Origin: Scandinavium sp051650185
GTDB taxonomy: Bacteria > Pseudomonadota > Gammaproteobacteria > Enterobacterales > Enterobacteriaceae
Assembly: GCF_051650185.1 (NCBI RefSeq)
Contig: NZ_JBOFIN010000137.1
Span: 1 to 64,000, forward strand
Length of the DNA stretch: 64,000 nucleotides
Direction: 5' to 3'
Part shown: positions 33,798 through 42,749 of the stretch, piece after piece
Numbering within the stretch: the stretch's first letter is position 1
Layout of the letters: every line of letters starts with the position of its first letter
Translations under genes and position numbers: made by a program
Notes under the pieces: generated by a model
The model's input: the letters and a program-made list of their open reading frames with translations, nothing else
Databases searched by the model: none
What the model was told of the DNA's origin: nothing

Positions 33798-34871
33798 TCA
33801 CGCCAGCCCTTCGTTATCAAAATTCGCATCGTTTGCCTGCGGCGCGTTGACCAGTGCAGCCGCAGTAACATCGTTGGCAACCGCTGCCGGAGGCACCACC
33901 ACCGGCGCTGGTGTAGCAACTCGTGGCCTGAAGCGCCGCAGCGGAGGCTTGTCGGCGAGCATTTTTCCCATCGTTGCCAGGAAGTAGCGCCCGCACTGCC
34001 TTCCTACGTTGTAATCCTCCAGCAGCGCCGGAAGGCGACTGCCCAACGCCATGCTGTTGAGCGGCTTCGGCGGATAAATTTCAAGGATGCGAATTTTGCC
34101 CGGCGGCTTCTCAATGAACTGCTGAATGGCGTGATAGGTCTGCTCATGATGCTGCACCAGATTCACAAATGGCTGCAGGCTGCTTTCCCCAAGCCAGCGC
34201 TCCATCCGCTTGAACCACTGCGGCGTGTAATACATTTGCGACGGCACCGTGCGGATCACCACCACCGTTTTGGCACCGCGCTTCACCGCTTCCTGCACGG
34301 GGATCGCATCGCTCACGCCGCCGTCCAGCCAGTTCACCCCATCAAGCGTTACGCCTGGCCGATAGAAACCCGGGATCGCACTGGAAGCACGAATCTGATC
34401 CATCCAGGTTTCACGAGTAGGAGAGAAGTAGCCTGGCGAGTAGTCGTCTGCTCTTGAAGCACACATCAAGAATGCTTTTCCCGCATCGAACTGGCGAGCC
34501 GCCACATCCATCGCCAGGGGCATTTTGCTGGCGGTCGCTTCGACCAGCCAGTCGAGATCGATAAGGTTGCCGCCGCGCACAAAGCGCATCGGGTCAAAGA
34601 ATTCGCGAGACGTGGTGTAACGGGTGATCACTTTCCGGGCGTAGCCAGGCTGGTTGCACACATACGCGGAGAGGTTTTGCGCCCCGGCAGACGTGCCGAG
34701 AAAAAGGTCGAAAGGGTTAAATCGCGCGCGCATGAATTCGTCCAGCACGCCTGCTGTGAAGATGCCACGTTGCCCGCCGCCCTCACACACCAGCGCAATT
34801 TCGCCGGGTTTGAAAGGTTTGACGGCAAGCGGCGCAATATTGCCGAGCGTAACCGGAATTCGCTGTCCCAC
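33798..34871 (-). CDS. yjjU: Patatin-like phospholipase family protein YjjU
   Basis: 357 residues. Patatin fold with the oxyanion loop CEGGGQRG, the nucleophile elbow GTSAG and the catalytic Asp in DGGVSDAIP. It is predicted to hydrolyse acyl esters of phospholipids; the E. coli protein is poorly characterised. The C-terminus is an Ala/Pro/Val-rich tail of about 40 residues that may be disordered. It is convergent with the adhesin gene, 27 bp apart, and marks the right border of the fimbrial insertion. Confidence 0.9.
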   Translation of the reverse strand: MGQRIPVTLGNIAPLAVKPFKPGEIALVCEGGGQRGIFTAGVLDEFMRARFNPFDLFLGTSAGAQNLSAYVCNQPGYARKVITRYTTSREFFDPMRFVRGGNLIDLDWLVEATASKMPLAMDVAARQFDAGKAFLMCASRADDYSPGYFSPTRETWMDQIRASSAIPGFYRPGVTLDGVNWLDGGVSDAIPVQEAVKRGAKTVVVIRTVPSQMYYTPQWFKRMERWLGESSLQPFVNLVQHHEQTYHAIQQFIEKPPGKIRILEIYPPKPLNSMALGSRLPALLEDYNVGRQCGRYFLATMGKMLADKPPLRRFRPRVATPAPVVVPPAAVANDVTAAALVNAPQANDANFDNEGLA

Positions 34872-34939
34872 ACTGCTTTCCCGTTTTTGATTGTTCTGTT
34901 ACTTCACCTTAACGCAGATAAGGATTGTCTTAAACAGAT

Positions 34940-34965
34940 AAAGCCAGCCCATTGGGCTGGCTTTT
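34940..34965. terminator. Terminator between ytjA and yjjU
   Basis: AAGCCAGCCC-ATT-GGGCTGGCTT stem with TTTT on the plus strand and CTTTATCTGTTT on the minus strand downstream of ytjA. Confidence 0.7.
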
Positions 34966-34985
34966 GTTACGAAAATTTAACGTTG

Positions 34986-35147
34986 CTATGGACGCCGGCG
35001 TCCCATAAACAGGCTGATCAGGAACAGAATGATACCGACGATAAAGACGATTTTGGCAGCGCCCGCGGCCGTACCCGCAAGACCACCAAAGCCCAGCGCG
35101 GCGGCAATTAACGCGATAACCAGAAAGATAATGCCCCAACGAAACAT
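34986..35147 (-). CDS. ytjA: Small membrane protein YtjA (DUF1328)
   Basis: 53 residues from the ATG at 35147, with AAAGGAGA upstream. The longer frame to 35201 is rejected. Two hydrophobic helices rich in Gly and Ala are separated by a short turn and end with GRRRP. The sequence is almost identical to what I know of E. coli YtjA. Function is unknown. It follows osmY on the same strand. Confidence 0.92.
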   Translation of the reverse strand: MFRWGIIFLVIALIAAALGFGGLAGTAAGAAKIVFIVGIILFLISLFMGRRRP

Positions 35148-35258
35148 ACGATTCTCCTTTACCATAGTTAATGTCGACCGCTTTGATGAACGCTCAGGCA
35201 CTCAAAACGACAGACTCGTGCCCCCGGCAAACTGCCGGGGAAGTATGTCTCTACAGAC

Positions 35259-35873
35259 TTATTTCACTTTGAGGTCGTTCTTCACACTTTTTACGCCATC
35301 AACAGCTTTGGCGATGCTTTCAGCACGGGTGCTCTGCGCTGAGGAATCGACCGTTCCCGAAAGCTGAACCACACCGTCGGTGGTTTCGACTTTCACTTTA
35401 CGGGAAGGCACGATGTCGTCGGCCAGCAGTTTGGCCTTGATTTCACTGGTGGTTGCGGTGTCGCCCGCATACCCCTGCATACTTTGGTTTTTGCTGTCAC
35501 GGACGTGCAGTTTGTCGCTGACGGAGGCCACGCCTTCCACGCCTTTCGCGACGCTAACGGCTTGCTCTGCCTGAGCCTGGCTTTCAACAAACCCGCTCAG
35601 GGTGACCACTTTGTCGTCGGTTTTCACCGAAATGTCCGTGCTTTTGATGGAGTCATGATCGACCAGCGCCGCTTTCACTTTAGCGGTAATGCTGCTGTCA
35701 TCCATAAAGCCGCCAACCTTGTTCATCGAACTGTCGATTTTCTGGCCCGCGCTGTCAGCCGCAGATTGCGTTTTATCCATGGTGGATTCCGCCAGAGCAG
35801 AGCCGCTCATCAGTGCCGTACCCAGCATCACAGCCAGCAGCGTTTTGGACATGTTTTGGCTTGTCATTATCAT
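35259..35873 (-). CDS. osmY: Hyperosmotically inducible periplasmic protein OsmY
   Basis: 204 residues (E. coli 201). The signal peptide is cut near ALA (28). Two BON domains (about 55-120 and 135-204) each carry the VxLSGxV pattern. OsmY is a periplasmic chaperone-like protein induced by osmotic stress and stationary phase through RpoS. ACAGGAAT precedes the start. A GC hairpin (CCCCGGCA/TGCCGGGG, 35222-35240) follows the gene but lacks a clear U-tract. Confidence 0.96.
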   Translation of the reverse strand: MIMTSQNMSKTLLAVMLGTALMSGSALAESTMDKTQSAADSAGQKIDSSMNKVGGFMDDSSITAKVKAALVDHDSIKSTDISVKTDDKVVTLSGFVESQAQAEQAVSVAKGVEGVASVSDKLHVRDSKNQSMQGYAGDTATTSEIKAKLLADDIVPSRKVKVETTDGVVQLSGTVDSSAQSTRAESIAKAVDGVKSVKNDLKVK

Positions 35874-36174
35874 CGATTCCTGTGGTTTGCTCAGAATTTG
35901 AGCTCAGGCGATCTTCATGATCGCATTGCTGTAGGGGTGAAAATCACCGCAAACGTACAGTTCTTAATATCGTGATGGACAAATACAGTGGGTTAATTCG
36001 CCATGTAGCACTTATTTATTAGCCAATTAAGCCAACAAACTTGTCATCACTTTGTTAAATATAGCCAACAATTTTGAGGCTGCCCGGCCAGACGGTTAAA
36101 AAGTGGCCTTTTACGGCAGGAATGGGCTCATTTAAGAACTTTCTGCAACGGAATCAACAGGCAGGAGAAAAGCG
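35874..36174. other. osmY upstream region
   Basis: About 300 bp with no gene. It is AT-rich over 35950-36070 and must hold the osmY promoter and leader. I could not place a sigma-S -10 with confidence. A small GCGATC/GATCGC hairpin lies at 35908-35924. Confidence 0.5.
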
Positions 36175-36198
36175 AGAGCACGGCGCAGGCCGTGCTCT
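36175..36198 (-). terminator. prfC terminator
   Basis: Ten-base stem AGAGCACGGC/GCCGTGCTCT with a 4-nt loop, followed on the minus strand by CGCTTTTCTCC, ten bases after the prfC stop. Confidence 0.85.
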
Positions 36199-36207
36199 GA
36201 GGAGGGA

Positions 36208-37797
36208 TTAGTGCTCGCGGGTTTTGCGGAACTGAACGTCAGGGTAACGTTCCTGAGTCAGATTGAGGTTAACCATGGTTGGCGCGATATACGTCAGGTT
36301 ATCGCCGCCATCCAGCGCCAGCTGGATTTCGTTCTTGCGCTTGAATTCCTCGAACTTCTTCACATCTGAGCTTTCAACCCAACGTGCGGTCGCCACGTTA
36401 ACGGATTCGTAGATAGCCTCAACGTTGTACTCGCTCTTCAGGCGCGCAACGACCACGTCGAACTGCAGTACCCCGACCGCACCCACGATCAGATCGTTGT
36501 TGGCGATGGGACGGAAGACCTGCACAGCCCCTTCTTCTGACAGCTGAACCAGACCTTTCAGCAGCTGTTTCTGCTTCAGTGGATCTTTCAGACGAATGCG
36601 GCGGAACAGTTCTGGCGCGAAGTTCGGGATACCGGTGAACTTCATCATTTCACCCTGGGTGAAGGTGTCGCCAATCTGAATCGTACCGTGGTTATGCAGA
36701 CCGATGATGTCGCCCGGGTAGGCTTCTTCCACGTGCGAACGGTCGCCCGCCATAAAGGTCAGCGCGTCGGAAATCACGACATCTTTGCCGATACGCACCT
36801 GGCGCAGCTTCATGCCTTTCTCATATTTCCCGGACACCACACGCATAAACGCCACGCGGTCGCGGTGTTTCGGGTCCATGTTGGCCTGGATCTTAAAGAC
36901 GAAACCGGTGAATTTCTCATCCTTCGCTTCGACCAGACGAGTGTCTGTGTTACGTGGCATTGGCGCAGGAGCCCATTCCACCAGACCGTCGAGCATATGG
37001 TCTACGCCGAAGTTACCCAGCGCGGTACCGAAGAAGACCGGGGTAATTTCACCGGCCAGGAACAGCTCTTGATCGAACTCGTTGGACGCGCCCTGCACCA
37101 GTTCAAGCTCATCACGCAGCTGCTGCGCCAGATCTTCGCCAACGGCGGCGTCGAGATCCGGGTTGTTCAGCCCCTTAACGATGCGGACTTCCTGGATGGT
37201 GTGACCTTTACCGGTCTGATAAAGATAGGTTTCATCTTTATAGAGGTGGTACACGCCCTTGAACAGCTTGCCACAGCCAATCGGCCAGGTGATTGGCGCA
37301 CAGCCAATTTTCAGTTCACGCTCAACTTCATCCAGCACTTCCATTGGATCGCGGATATCACGGTCGAGTTTGTTCATGAACGTCAGGATCGGCGTATCGC
37401 GCAGACGGGTGACTTCCATCAACTTACGGGTACGATCCTCAACGCCTTTCGCGGCATCGATAACCATCAGACAGCAGTCAACCGCCGTCAGGGTACGATA
37501 GGTATCTTCCGAGAAGTCTTCGTGGCCCGGGGTGTCCAGCAGGTTCACCAGGCAGTCGCGATATGGGAACTGCATCACCGAGGTGGTGATGGAGATCCCA
37601 CGCTGTTTTTCCATCTCCATCCAGTCAGATTTCGCATGCTGGCTTGAGCCACGGCCTTTAACCGTACCGGCGGTCTGGATAGCCTGTCCGAACAGCAACA
37701 CCTTTTCGGTGATGGTCGTTTTACCGGCATCCGGGTGAGAGATGATGGCAAAAGTGCGGCGTTTCGCCACCTCTTGCAGATAAGGAGACAACGTCAT
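36208..37797 (-). CDS. prfC: Peptide chain release factor 3 (RF3)
   Basis: 529 residues, equal to E. coli RF3. Translational GTPase with G1 SHPDAGKTT, G3 DTPGHEDF and G4 NKLD, then domains II and III. It uses GTP to recycle RF1/RF2 from the ribosome after release and helps post-peptidyl-transfer quality control. The gene stands alone between yjjG and osmY, as in E. coli, with its own terminator. Confidence 0.98.
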   Translation of the reverse strand: MTLSPYLQEVAKRRTFAIISHPDAGKTTITEKVLLFGQAIQTAGTVKGRGSSQHAKSDWMEMEKQRGISITTSVMQFPYRDCLVNLLDTPGHEDFSEDTYRTLTAVDCCLMVIDAAKGVEDRTRKLMEVTRLRDTPILTFMNKLDRDIRDPMEVLDEVERELKIGCAPITWPIGCGKLFKGVYHLYKDETYLYQTGKGHTIQEVRIVKGLNNPDLDAAVGEDLAQQLRDELELVQGASNEFDQELFLAGEITPVFFGTALGNFGVDHMLDGLVEWAPAPMPRNTDTRLVEAKDEKFTGFVFKIQANMDPKHRDRVAFMRVVSGKYEKGMKLRQVRIGKDVVISDALTFMAGDRSHVEEAYPGDIIGLHNHGTIQIGDTFTQGEMMKFTGIPNFAPELFRRIRLKDPLKQKQLLKGLVQLSEEGAVQVFRPIANNDLIVGAVGVLQFDVVVARLKSEYNVEAIYESVNVATARWVESSDVKKFEEFKRKNEIQLALDGGDNLTYIAPTMVNLNLTQERYPDVQFRKTREH

Positions 37798-37887
37798 AGT
37801 CAGTTCTTCTTAAGTAAACGCGGCACTAAGCCACGCATGTTGAATACGAAAATGCGGCTATTTTACCCGTACGGGAGGGGCTGACAA

Positions 37888-38568
37888 TCAATGTTTACAC
37901 AGGAGTTGCTCCAGCTCGCCAAGCGACGTTACGGTCCAGGTGGGGTTGATGTGCTCTGGCAGTACCTGCTGATGCGCATTCAGCCAGCAGGTTGAAAGCC
38001 CTGCATTCATGCCACCCAGAATGTCAGAAGCGGCCGTGTCGCCCACCATCAGCACGCGCGAACGATCCGGATGACCGGCCTGTTCCAGCGCGTAATCAAA
38101 AATGCGCGAGTCCGGTTTTGCCACGCCCACTTCTTCAGAAATGATCAGCAAATCAAAATGTTCACGAAGCCCGGTGCGTTCAAGACGGATTTGCTGCAAC
38201 GAGGTAAATCCGTTGGTGATGATCCCCATCTTCACCTTGCCCTGAAGCGCATTGAGCAGCGAAACGGCACCGGGTAAGGGCGCACAAATCTCTGCCATCG
38301 CATTCATGAATGCGTCATTCAGATCGCCGGGTTTGACGTTCAGACGCGCAGCCCAGCTCTCAAAACGCTGATACTGAAGCTGTAAAGACGTGATGGCACC
38401 ATTCTGGTAATCGACCCACAGAGGCTTGTTCACGGCCTGATAGTCCTGGAAATCTTCCGCGGTGAACGTCACGCTATAGTCGAGAAACATCCGCTGTAAG
38501 CCGCTGAAAGCATCGAAGGTAAACAGCGTTTCATCGGCATCAAAGAAAATCCAGTCCCACATCTTCAT
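37888..38568 (-). CDS. yjjG: Pyrimidine 5'-nucleotidase YjjG (HAD family)
   Basis: 226 residues (E. coli 225). HAD motif I FFDADETLFTF, motif II ITNGF, motif III with K in VGVAKPDSRIF, and motif IV GDTAASDILG. It dephosphorylates dUMP, dTMP and non-canonical nucleotides and protects against base-analogue incorporation. It lies 14 bp downstream of rimI on the same strand, so holD-rimI-yjjG likely form one unit. Confidence 0.96.
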   Translation of the reverse strand: MKMWDWIFFDADETLFTFDAFSGLQRMFLDYSVTFTAEDFQDYQAVNKPLWVDYQNGAITSLQLQYQRFESWAARLNVKPGDLNDAFMNAMAEICAPLPGAVSLLNALQGKVKMGIITNGFTSLQQIRLERTGLREHFDLLIISEEVGVAKPDSRIFDYALEQAGHPDRSRVLMVGDTAASDILGGMNAGLSTCWLNAHQQVLPEHINPTWTVTSLGELEQLLCKH

Positions 38569-38582
38569 CGTAAACCCTTGTC

Positions 38583-39029
38583 TTACATACTGATTGGCAG
38601 TGCCATTATGATGGCGTCTTCACGTCCTTCCGCGGTCGGATAGTAGTTACGTCGAATCGTCGCCTCGTTGAAGCCTAAGCTTTCATACAGTGCGATGGCG
38701 GCAACGTTCGATGCCCGGACTTCCAGCCACAGCGTGACAACGCCGCGTTTTTCTACCTCGTCAATCACCTGTTCCAGCAGTTCACGGCCTAAGCCACGGC
38801 GCTGATACGCCGGATCGACCGCTATGTTGAACAGGGTTGCTTCGTCGAGCACGATTTGCGTGATGGCGAAAGCCGCCATGTCACCGTCGACCGTCAGTTG
38901 CAGGTTGAGATAACGCTCCCCTTGATTACTGGCGAGCGTCTGTTCGCTCCAGGGAAAAGCATGGGCGCGCTGTTCAATTTGCCAGGCGCGCGGTAAATCA
39001 GTCTGACTGAGGGAAGAAATCGTGTTCAT
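38583..39029 (-). CDS. rimI: Ribosomal protein bS18 N-alanine acetyltransferase RimI
   Basis: 148 residues from the ATG at 39029, the E. coli length; the longer frame to 39140 is a holD overlap. GNAT fold with the acetyl-CoA motif VDPAYQRRGLGRELL and a C-terminal ALYESLGF helix. It acetylates the N-terminal Ala of S18 and some other proteins. The start lies 32 bp inside the end of holD. Confidence 0.97.
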   Translation of the reverse strand: MNTISSLSQTDLPRAWQIEQRAHAFPWSEQTLASNQGERYLNLQLTVDGDMAAFAITQIVLDEATLFNIAVDPAYQRRGLGRELLEQVIDEVEKRGVVTLWLEVRASNVAAIALYESLGFNEATIRRNYYPTAEGREDAIIMALPISM

Positions 39030-39411
39030 GTGCGCAAATTTGTTGCCAGAGCGCAGCGCGGGCTGCGGCACTGGACTGGAGTTGTTCGAAGGCCGGACTG
39101 TCGATGTGCGCGCCTTCCAGCGCCACGGGGTCGTTGTCACCTAAGCGCCAGGTGTTGCAACGCCCGCCCTGCGGCAGCATTGCAACCCTTTCCGGCGTAA
39201 GCTGAAGAACCTGATCCGGCGTCACCGCCAAAGCACGGAGAATATCTCCGACCAGCGGTTCGGTCAGTGACGGCAGCGTTTCGGCGACCATCACCAGACG
39301 AATATGCTCAGGCAGAGAGATAGCGATTTCGCCCTGCAACACCGCGGGGCGACGCAATGCCCACTGGGTAATGCCCAGTTGCTGTAGTTGCCAGTCTCGT
39401 CGGGATGTCAT
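38998..39411 (-). CDS. holD: DNA polymerase III psi subunit HolD
   Basis: 137 residues from the ATG at 39411, which matches the E. coli start MTSRRDWQLQQLGITQW. That N-terminal segment contacts the clamp loader, and the rest binds chi (HolC). HolD links the clamp loader to SSB. It overlaps rimI by 32 bp and is divergent from rsmC. Confidence 0.96.
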   Translation of the reverse strand: MTSRRDWQLQQLGITQWALRRPAVLQGEIAISLPEHIRLVMVAETLPSLTEPLVGDILRALAVTPDQVLQLTPERVAMLPQGGRCNTWRLGDNDPVALEGAHIDSPAFEQLQSSAAARAALWQQICAHEHDFFPQSD

Positions 39412-39540
39412 CGCGGGTTTCTCCTGTCTGTCAGGCGCGGAAATATAGCAAATTCGGCGAAGTTGCGCCAATAAAGCAGGGAGGCAGTCGTGCAGTAAAT
39501 GTGTATAATCTTGCCCGTCATTAACTAAGGATCCCTCTTT

Positions 39541-40569
39541 ATGTCTGCTTTATCTCCGGCAAGTGAAGTCTTGCTGCGTCACAGTGATGATTTCGAACAA
39601 AGCCGTATTCTGTTTGCCGGTGATCTGCAGGATGACCTGCCCGCTCGTCTGGACTGCGCATTTAGCCGCGCCCACACCCAGCAATACCACCACTGGCAAG
39701 TGCTTAGCCGCCAGATGGGTGAAAACGTTCGTTTCAGCCTGACCGCTGAAGCGGCGGACGTTGCCGATTGCGATACGCTGATTTACTACTGGCCGAAAAA
39801 CAAGCCGGAAGCGCTGTATCAGCTGACCAATATTTTGTCTCTGATGCCTGTCGGGACAGACATTTTTGTGGTCGGTGAAAACCGCAGCGGCGTACGTAGC
39901 GCTGAGCAAATGCTCGCGGAATACGCGCCCCTGAACAAAATCGACAGCGCTCGCCGCTGTGGTCTGTATCACGGACGTCTGGAAAAACAGCCTGAATTTA
40001 ACCCGGAAAAAGCCTGGGGCGGATATCAGCTCGACGGTCTGACCGTGAAAACCCTGCCGGGCGTGTTTAGCCGGGATGGCCTGGATGTCGGCAGCCAGCT
40101 GCTGCTGTCCACGCTGACGCCACACACCAAAGGCAAAGTGCTGGATGTTGGCTGCGGCGCAGGCGTGCTCGCCACCGTGCTGGCAAGCCACTCGCCGAAA
40201 GTTCGCCTGACGCTGTGCGACGTGAGCGCACCAGCCGTTGAAGCCAGCCGCGCCACTCTGGCTGCCAATGGTTTCGAAGGCGAAGTTTTTGCCAGCAACG
40301 TCTTCTCCGACGTCACCGGCCGCTTCGATATAATTATCTCAAACCCGCCGTTCCATGACGGGTTGCAGACCAGTCTGGAAGCCACACAGCAGCTGATTCG
40401 TGGTGCAGTGCGCCATCTGAACAGCGGCGGTGAACTGCGCATTGTCGCCAACGCCTTTTTGCCTTATCCGAAAGTGCTGGATGAGATTTTTGGCTTCCAC
40501 GAAGTGATTGCCCAAACCGGCCGCTTCAAAGTCTATCGCACCGTCATGACCCGTCAGGCGAAAAAGTAG
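39541..40569 (+). CDS. rsmC: 16S rRNA m2G1207 methyltransferase RsmC
   Basis: 342 residues. Two methyltransferase-fold halves are present: a degenerate N-terminal half (about 1-170) and a catalytic half with SAM motif I LDVGCGAGVLA near 200 and the NPPFHDG motif near 268. It methylates G1207 in the 30S subunit. AGGATCCC lies before the ATG. A terminator follows before the tRNA cluster. Confidence 0.97.
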   Translation: MSALSPASEVLLRHSDDFEQSRILFAGDLQDDLPARLDCAFSRAHTQQYHHWQVLSRQMGENVRFSLTAEAADVADCDTLIYYWPKNKPEALYQLTNILSLMPVGTDIFVVGENRSGVRSAEQMLAEYAPLNKIDSARRCGLYHGRLEKQPEFNPEKAWGGYQLDGLTVKTLPGVFSRDGLDVGSQLLLSTLTPHTKGKVLDVGCGAGVLATVLASHSPKVRLTLCDVSAPAVEASRATLAANGFEGEVFASNVFSDVTGRFDIIISNPPFHDGLQTSLEATQQLIRGAVRHLNSGGELRIVANAFLPYPKVLDEIFGFHEVIAQTGRFKVYRTVMTRQAKK

Positions 40570-40578
40570 TCGTCCTGA

Positions 40579-40610
40579 AACGCCCGCAGGCCTTGCGCCC
40601 GGGCGTTTTG
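40579..40610 (+). terminator. rsmC terminator
   Basis: AACGCCCG/CGGGCGTT stem (40579-40586 with 40600-40607) followed by TTTTGCTTTT. Confidence 0.8.
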
Positions 40611-40670
40611 CTTTTCCTGCGGTTCAGCGCCCACTTTTGCAACAATTAAAAAAAGCAGGGCAATTAACTG

Positions 40671-40698
40671 TTGACGAAAGTGCGAAAACCACTAGAAT
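40671..40698 (+). promoter_or_regulatory. Promoter of the tRNA-Leu operon
   Basis: TTGACG (40671-40676), 16-bp spacer, TAGAAT (40693-40698), then a GC-rich discriminator GCGCCTCC, the pattern of stringently controlled stable-RNA promoters. Confidence 0.85.
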
Positions 40699-40738
40699 GC
40701 GCCTCCGTAGTAGAGATTCTTTCAAGAGTCGATGGTAT

Positions 40739-40824
40739 GCGAAGGTGGCGGAATTGGTAGACGCGCTAGCTTCAGGTGTTAGTGTCCTTAGGATGTGGGG
40801 GTTCGAGTCCCCCCCCTCGCACCA
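40739..40824 (+). tRNA. leuQ: tRNA-Leu (CAG), copy 1
   Basis: 86 nt with encoded CCA. Anticodon CAG at 40773-40775, long class II variable arm and T-loop GTTCGAGTC. Acceptor 5' strand GCGAAGG; the A5-C68 mismatch is also present in the E. coli leu tRNA of this type. It is the first of three tandem genes. The E. coli names leuQ/P/V are assigned by order only. Confidence 0.96.
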
Positions 40825-40852
40825 ACTACTACAAAGATATTGCTCACACTGG

Positions 40853-40939
40853 GCGACGGTGGCGGAATTGGTAGACGCGCTAGCTTCAGGTGTTAGTGTC
40901 CTTACGGACGTGGGGGTTCAAGTCCCCCCCCTCGCACCA
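40853..40939 (+). tRNA. leuP: tRNA-Leu (CAG), copy 2
   Basis: 87 nt with CCA and the same anticodon. It differs from copies 1 and 3: acceptor GCGACGG (C at position 5), variable arm CCTTACGGACG instead of CCTTAGGATG, and T-loop GTTCAAGTC. Confidence 0.96.
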
Positions 40940-40969
40940 AAGAGGGCAATATCACGATAAGATTTCTGT

Positions 40970-41055
40970 GCGAAGGTGGCGGAATTGGTAGACGCGCTAG
41001 CTTCAGGTGTTAGTGTCCTTAGGATGTGGGGGTTCGAGTCCCCCCCCTCGCACCA
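40970..41055 (+). tRNA. leuV: tRNA-Leu (CAG), copy 3
   Basis: 86 nt with CCA, identical in sequence to copy 1. It is cotranscribed with the other two from the promoter at 40671. Confidence 0.96.
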
Positions 41056-41093
41056 GTCTCTTATCCCTCTCCTCTCTTCTCGTTTTGCCTTTA

Positions 41094-41333
41094 CTACCCC
41101 ATCAGTTTCAAATTCATTATCACCAGCATCATTCCACCAATCAGCGCGAACGCCGATGGCAGCAGCACGAAATGGCGTAATTGTCGGTGCCAAATCATGA
41201 TGCAGGTCAGCAGTAAACCCAGAACAATAAGCCCTTTCCAGGTCTCGACAGAAAGACCTGCAAACCCCAGAAGTGTCAACACACCGCCAGGGATCAACAC
41301 GCCCCACCCACTGCCTAACGCTCGCTGCAACAT
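41094..41333 (-). CDS. yjjZ: Small membrane protein YjjZ (DUF1435-like)
   Basis: 79 residues from the ATG at 41333; the frame extension to 41372 runs through the Fur box and is rejected. Three hydrophobic helices are predicted. Position between the leu tRNAs and the fhuF side and the size agree with E. coli yjjZ, a Fur-controlled gene of unknown function. A strong Fur box lies 19-37 bp upstream of the start codon, so expression should rise under iron shortage. Confidence 0.8.
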   Translation of the reverse strand: MLQRALGSGWGVLIPGGVLTLLGFAGLSVETWKGLIVLGLLLTCIMIWHRQLRHFVLLPSAFALIGGMMLVIMNLKLMG

Positions 41334-41351
41334 GGTTTCATCTCTTAAACT

Positions 41352-41370
41352 GATAATGATAACCAATATC
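41352..41370. promoter_or_regulatory. Fur box upstream of yjjZ
   Basis: GATAATGATAACCAATATC matches the 19-bp Fur consensus GATAATGATAATCATTATC at 17 positions. A second AT-rich GATAATTTTTATCATT follows at 41375-41390. Confidence 0.88.
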
Positions 41371-41589
41371 ATATGATAATTTTTATCATTTGCAAGTTCA
41401 GGTGAGAGAGCCTTTCACTCTTTACTTTCACGCGAGTGACAGCCCTGGCTGAAGGTGATAAATTGCAAGAATAATCCGAATAGATTAGTGTTTCTGAACA
41501 ATAGTTCGCGCGACTCGTTCCCGTGCGAAGTTTGTCATTTCTGTAGGCTAGTGTTTCTGTAATCCCACAATAATTAATGATTTCCTGAC

Positions 41590-42654
41590 ATGACAGCACA
41601 ATCCTGGCGTTCGTTGCGTATTAAAAAATATCAATTTTCATTACGCCTGTTTTTATTTCTTAATTTAACATCATCGCTCTTTTCTATGGTCAGCCCCGTG
41701 TATCACGTGGCTGCCGTGACACTCCCTTTGCTCACCATCACCTTTGGTAGCGCAGGTTTGCTCCTGAGCCATTGGGTCTGGAGTGAAAAGAAAATCAATA
41801 TTCCGGTTATCTCGATCCTGTTTGGCTGTTTATGGGCCTGGCATATCGCCATTAAATCACCGCTGATGCATCAGCCTAATTTCAGCTATTTGGTGATTGC
41901 CTTATTAAGCGTGCTGTTTGTCGGTGCGATTGCTTTTTCTAATAATATCATCGCGTTCACATTACACTCTTTGCCGGTTTTAGTGGTTTGCCTGTTTCTC
42001 GGCGATGGCGATCAGTGGGTCCGCATGGTCTATTGCTTTGCCTTGCCGGTTATTGGGATCAGCATTCAGAGCATTATCCAGAAGCGCAACGACAACTTTG
42101 CTCAGGGGCTGATGTTCCGACTGCTGGAAGAAAAGCAGACGCTGAATGACCTGAGTATGCTCGACCCGCTGACCGGGCTGTACAACCGCCGCGGCCTGCA
42201 AAACCGTCTTGATACCCTGCTCTCGCTGGATGCCAGCGGACATTACGTCCTGCTGCTTGATATCGACTACTTCAAAGCCTACAACGATCATTATGGCCAC
42301 ATGATGGGAGACCAGGCGCTGATTCAGGTTTCAGCGGCAATCCGCGATGCCGTGCGTTCCAGAGACATTGTGACCCGCTACGGTGGCGAAGAATTTATGG
42401 TATTGCTCACCTCAACAACCGCAGAAGCCGCATTGCAAACCGCTGAGCGTATCCGCCAGCGCGTGTACGATCTTAAAATCCCACACATGTTCAACCACAG
42501 CGTAGCCACCAATGTCACCGTCAGCATTGGGCTTGCTCCGTTGTTCGGGGAAGAGGTGGAGGCGGCGCTCGAACAGGCTGATAAAGCGCTTTATGAAGCC
42601 AAGCATCTGGGGCGTAACAATATCCTCACCAGCGAAGCCTTAACCAGGCGTTGA
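41590..42654 (+). CDS. Membrane-anchored diguanylate cyclase (GGDEF)
   Basis: 354 residues. About six membrane helices (residues 17-160) form an uncharacterised sensor part. The GGDEF domain (about 188-350) has DPLTGLYNRR, LLLDIDYFKAYND and the active-site GGEEF at 265-269. The inhibitory I-site RSRD at 256-259 is intact and five residues before GGEEF, so it should make c-di-GMP with product feedback. It has no EAL domain. It sits between two Fur-regulated genes, where I recall no such gene in E. coli. Confidence 0.9.
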   Translation: MTAQSWRSLRIKKYQFSLRLFLFLNLTSSLFSMVSPVYHVAAVTLPLLTITFGSAGLLLSHWVWSEKKINIPVISILFGCLWAWHIAIKSPLMHQPNFSYLVIALLSVLFVGAIAFSNNIIAFTLHSLPVLVVCLFLGDGDQWVRMVYCFALPVIGISIQSIIQKRNDNFAQGLMFRLLEEKQTLNDLSMLDPLTGLYNRRGLQNRLDTLLSLDASGHYVLLLDIDYFKAYNDHYGHMMGDQALIQVSAAIRDAVRSRDIVTRYGGEEFMVLLTSTTAEAALQTAERIRQRVYDLKIPHMFNHSVATNVTVSIGLAPLFGEEVEAALEQADKALYEAKHLGRNNILTSEALTRR

Positions 42655-42711
42655 AAACCTGCCGGAAAACGTAAAAACAGTTGCGATTGCTGTCGCCTAT
42701 AGCTAGGATTG

Positions 42712-42730
42712 GCAATCATTATCATTTAGA
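42712..42730. promoter_or_regulatory. Fur box upstream of fhuF
   Basis: GCAATCATTATCATTTAGA; its reverse strand carries AAATGATAATGATTGC, a strong match to the Fur core. It lies about 20 bp before the fhuF start. Confidence 0.85.
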
Positions 42731-42749
42731 TTTGTATCCAATCGCAGCC

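Noticed and set aside
36688..37647. 319-codon plus-strand frame inside prfC
   Set aside because: Shadow of RF3 with no recognisable domain.
40739..41055. tRNA-Leu cluster as an island attachment site
   Set aside because: No integrase, no displaced tRNA 3'-end repeat and no mobile genes follow; the neighbouring genes match the core order.
40637..41200. Short frames reading AELVDALASGVSVL across the tRNA-Leu genes
   Set aside because: The repeated peptide is simply translation of the tRNA sequence, a well-known annotation artefact.
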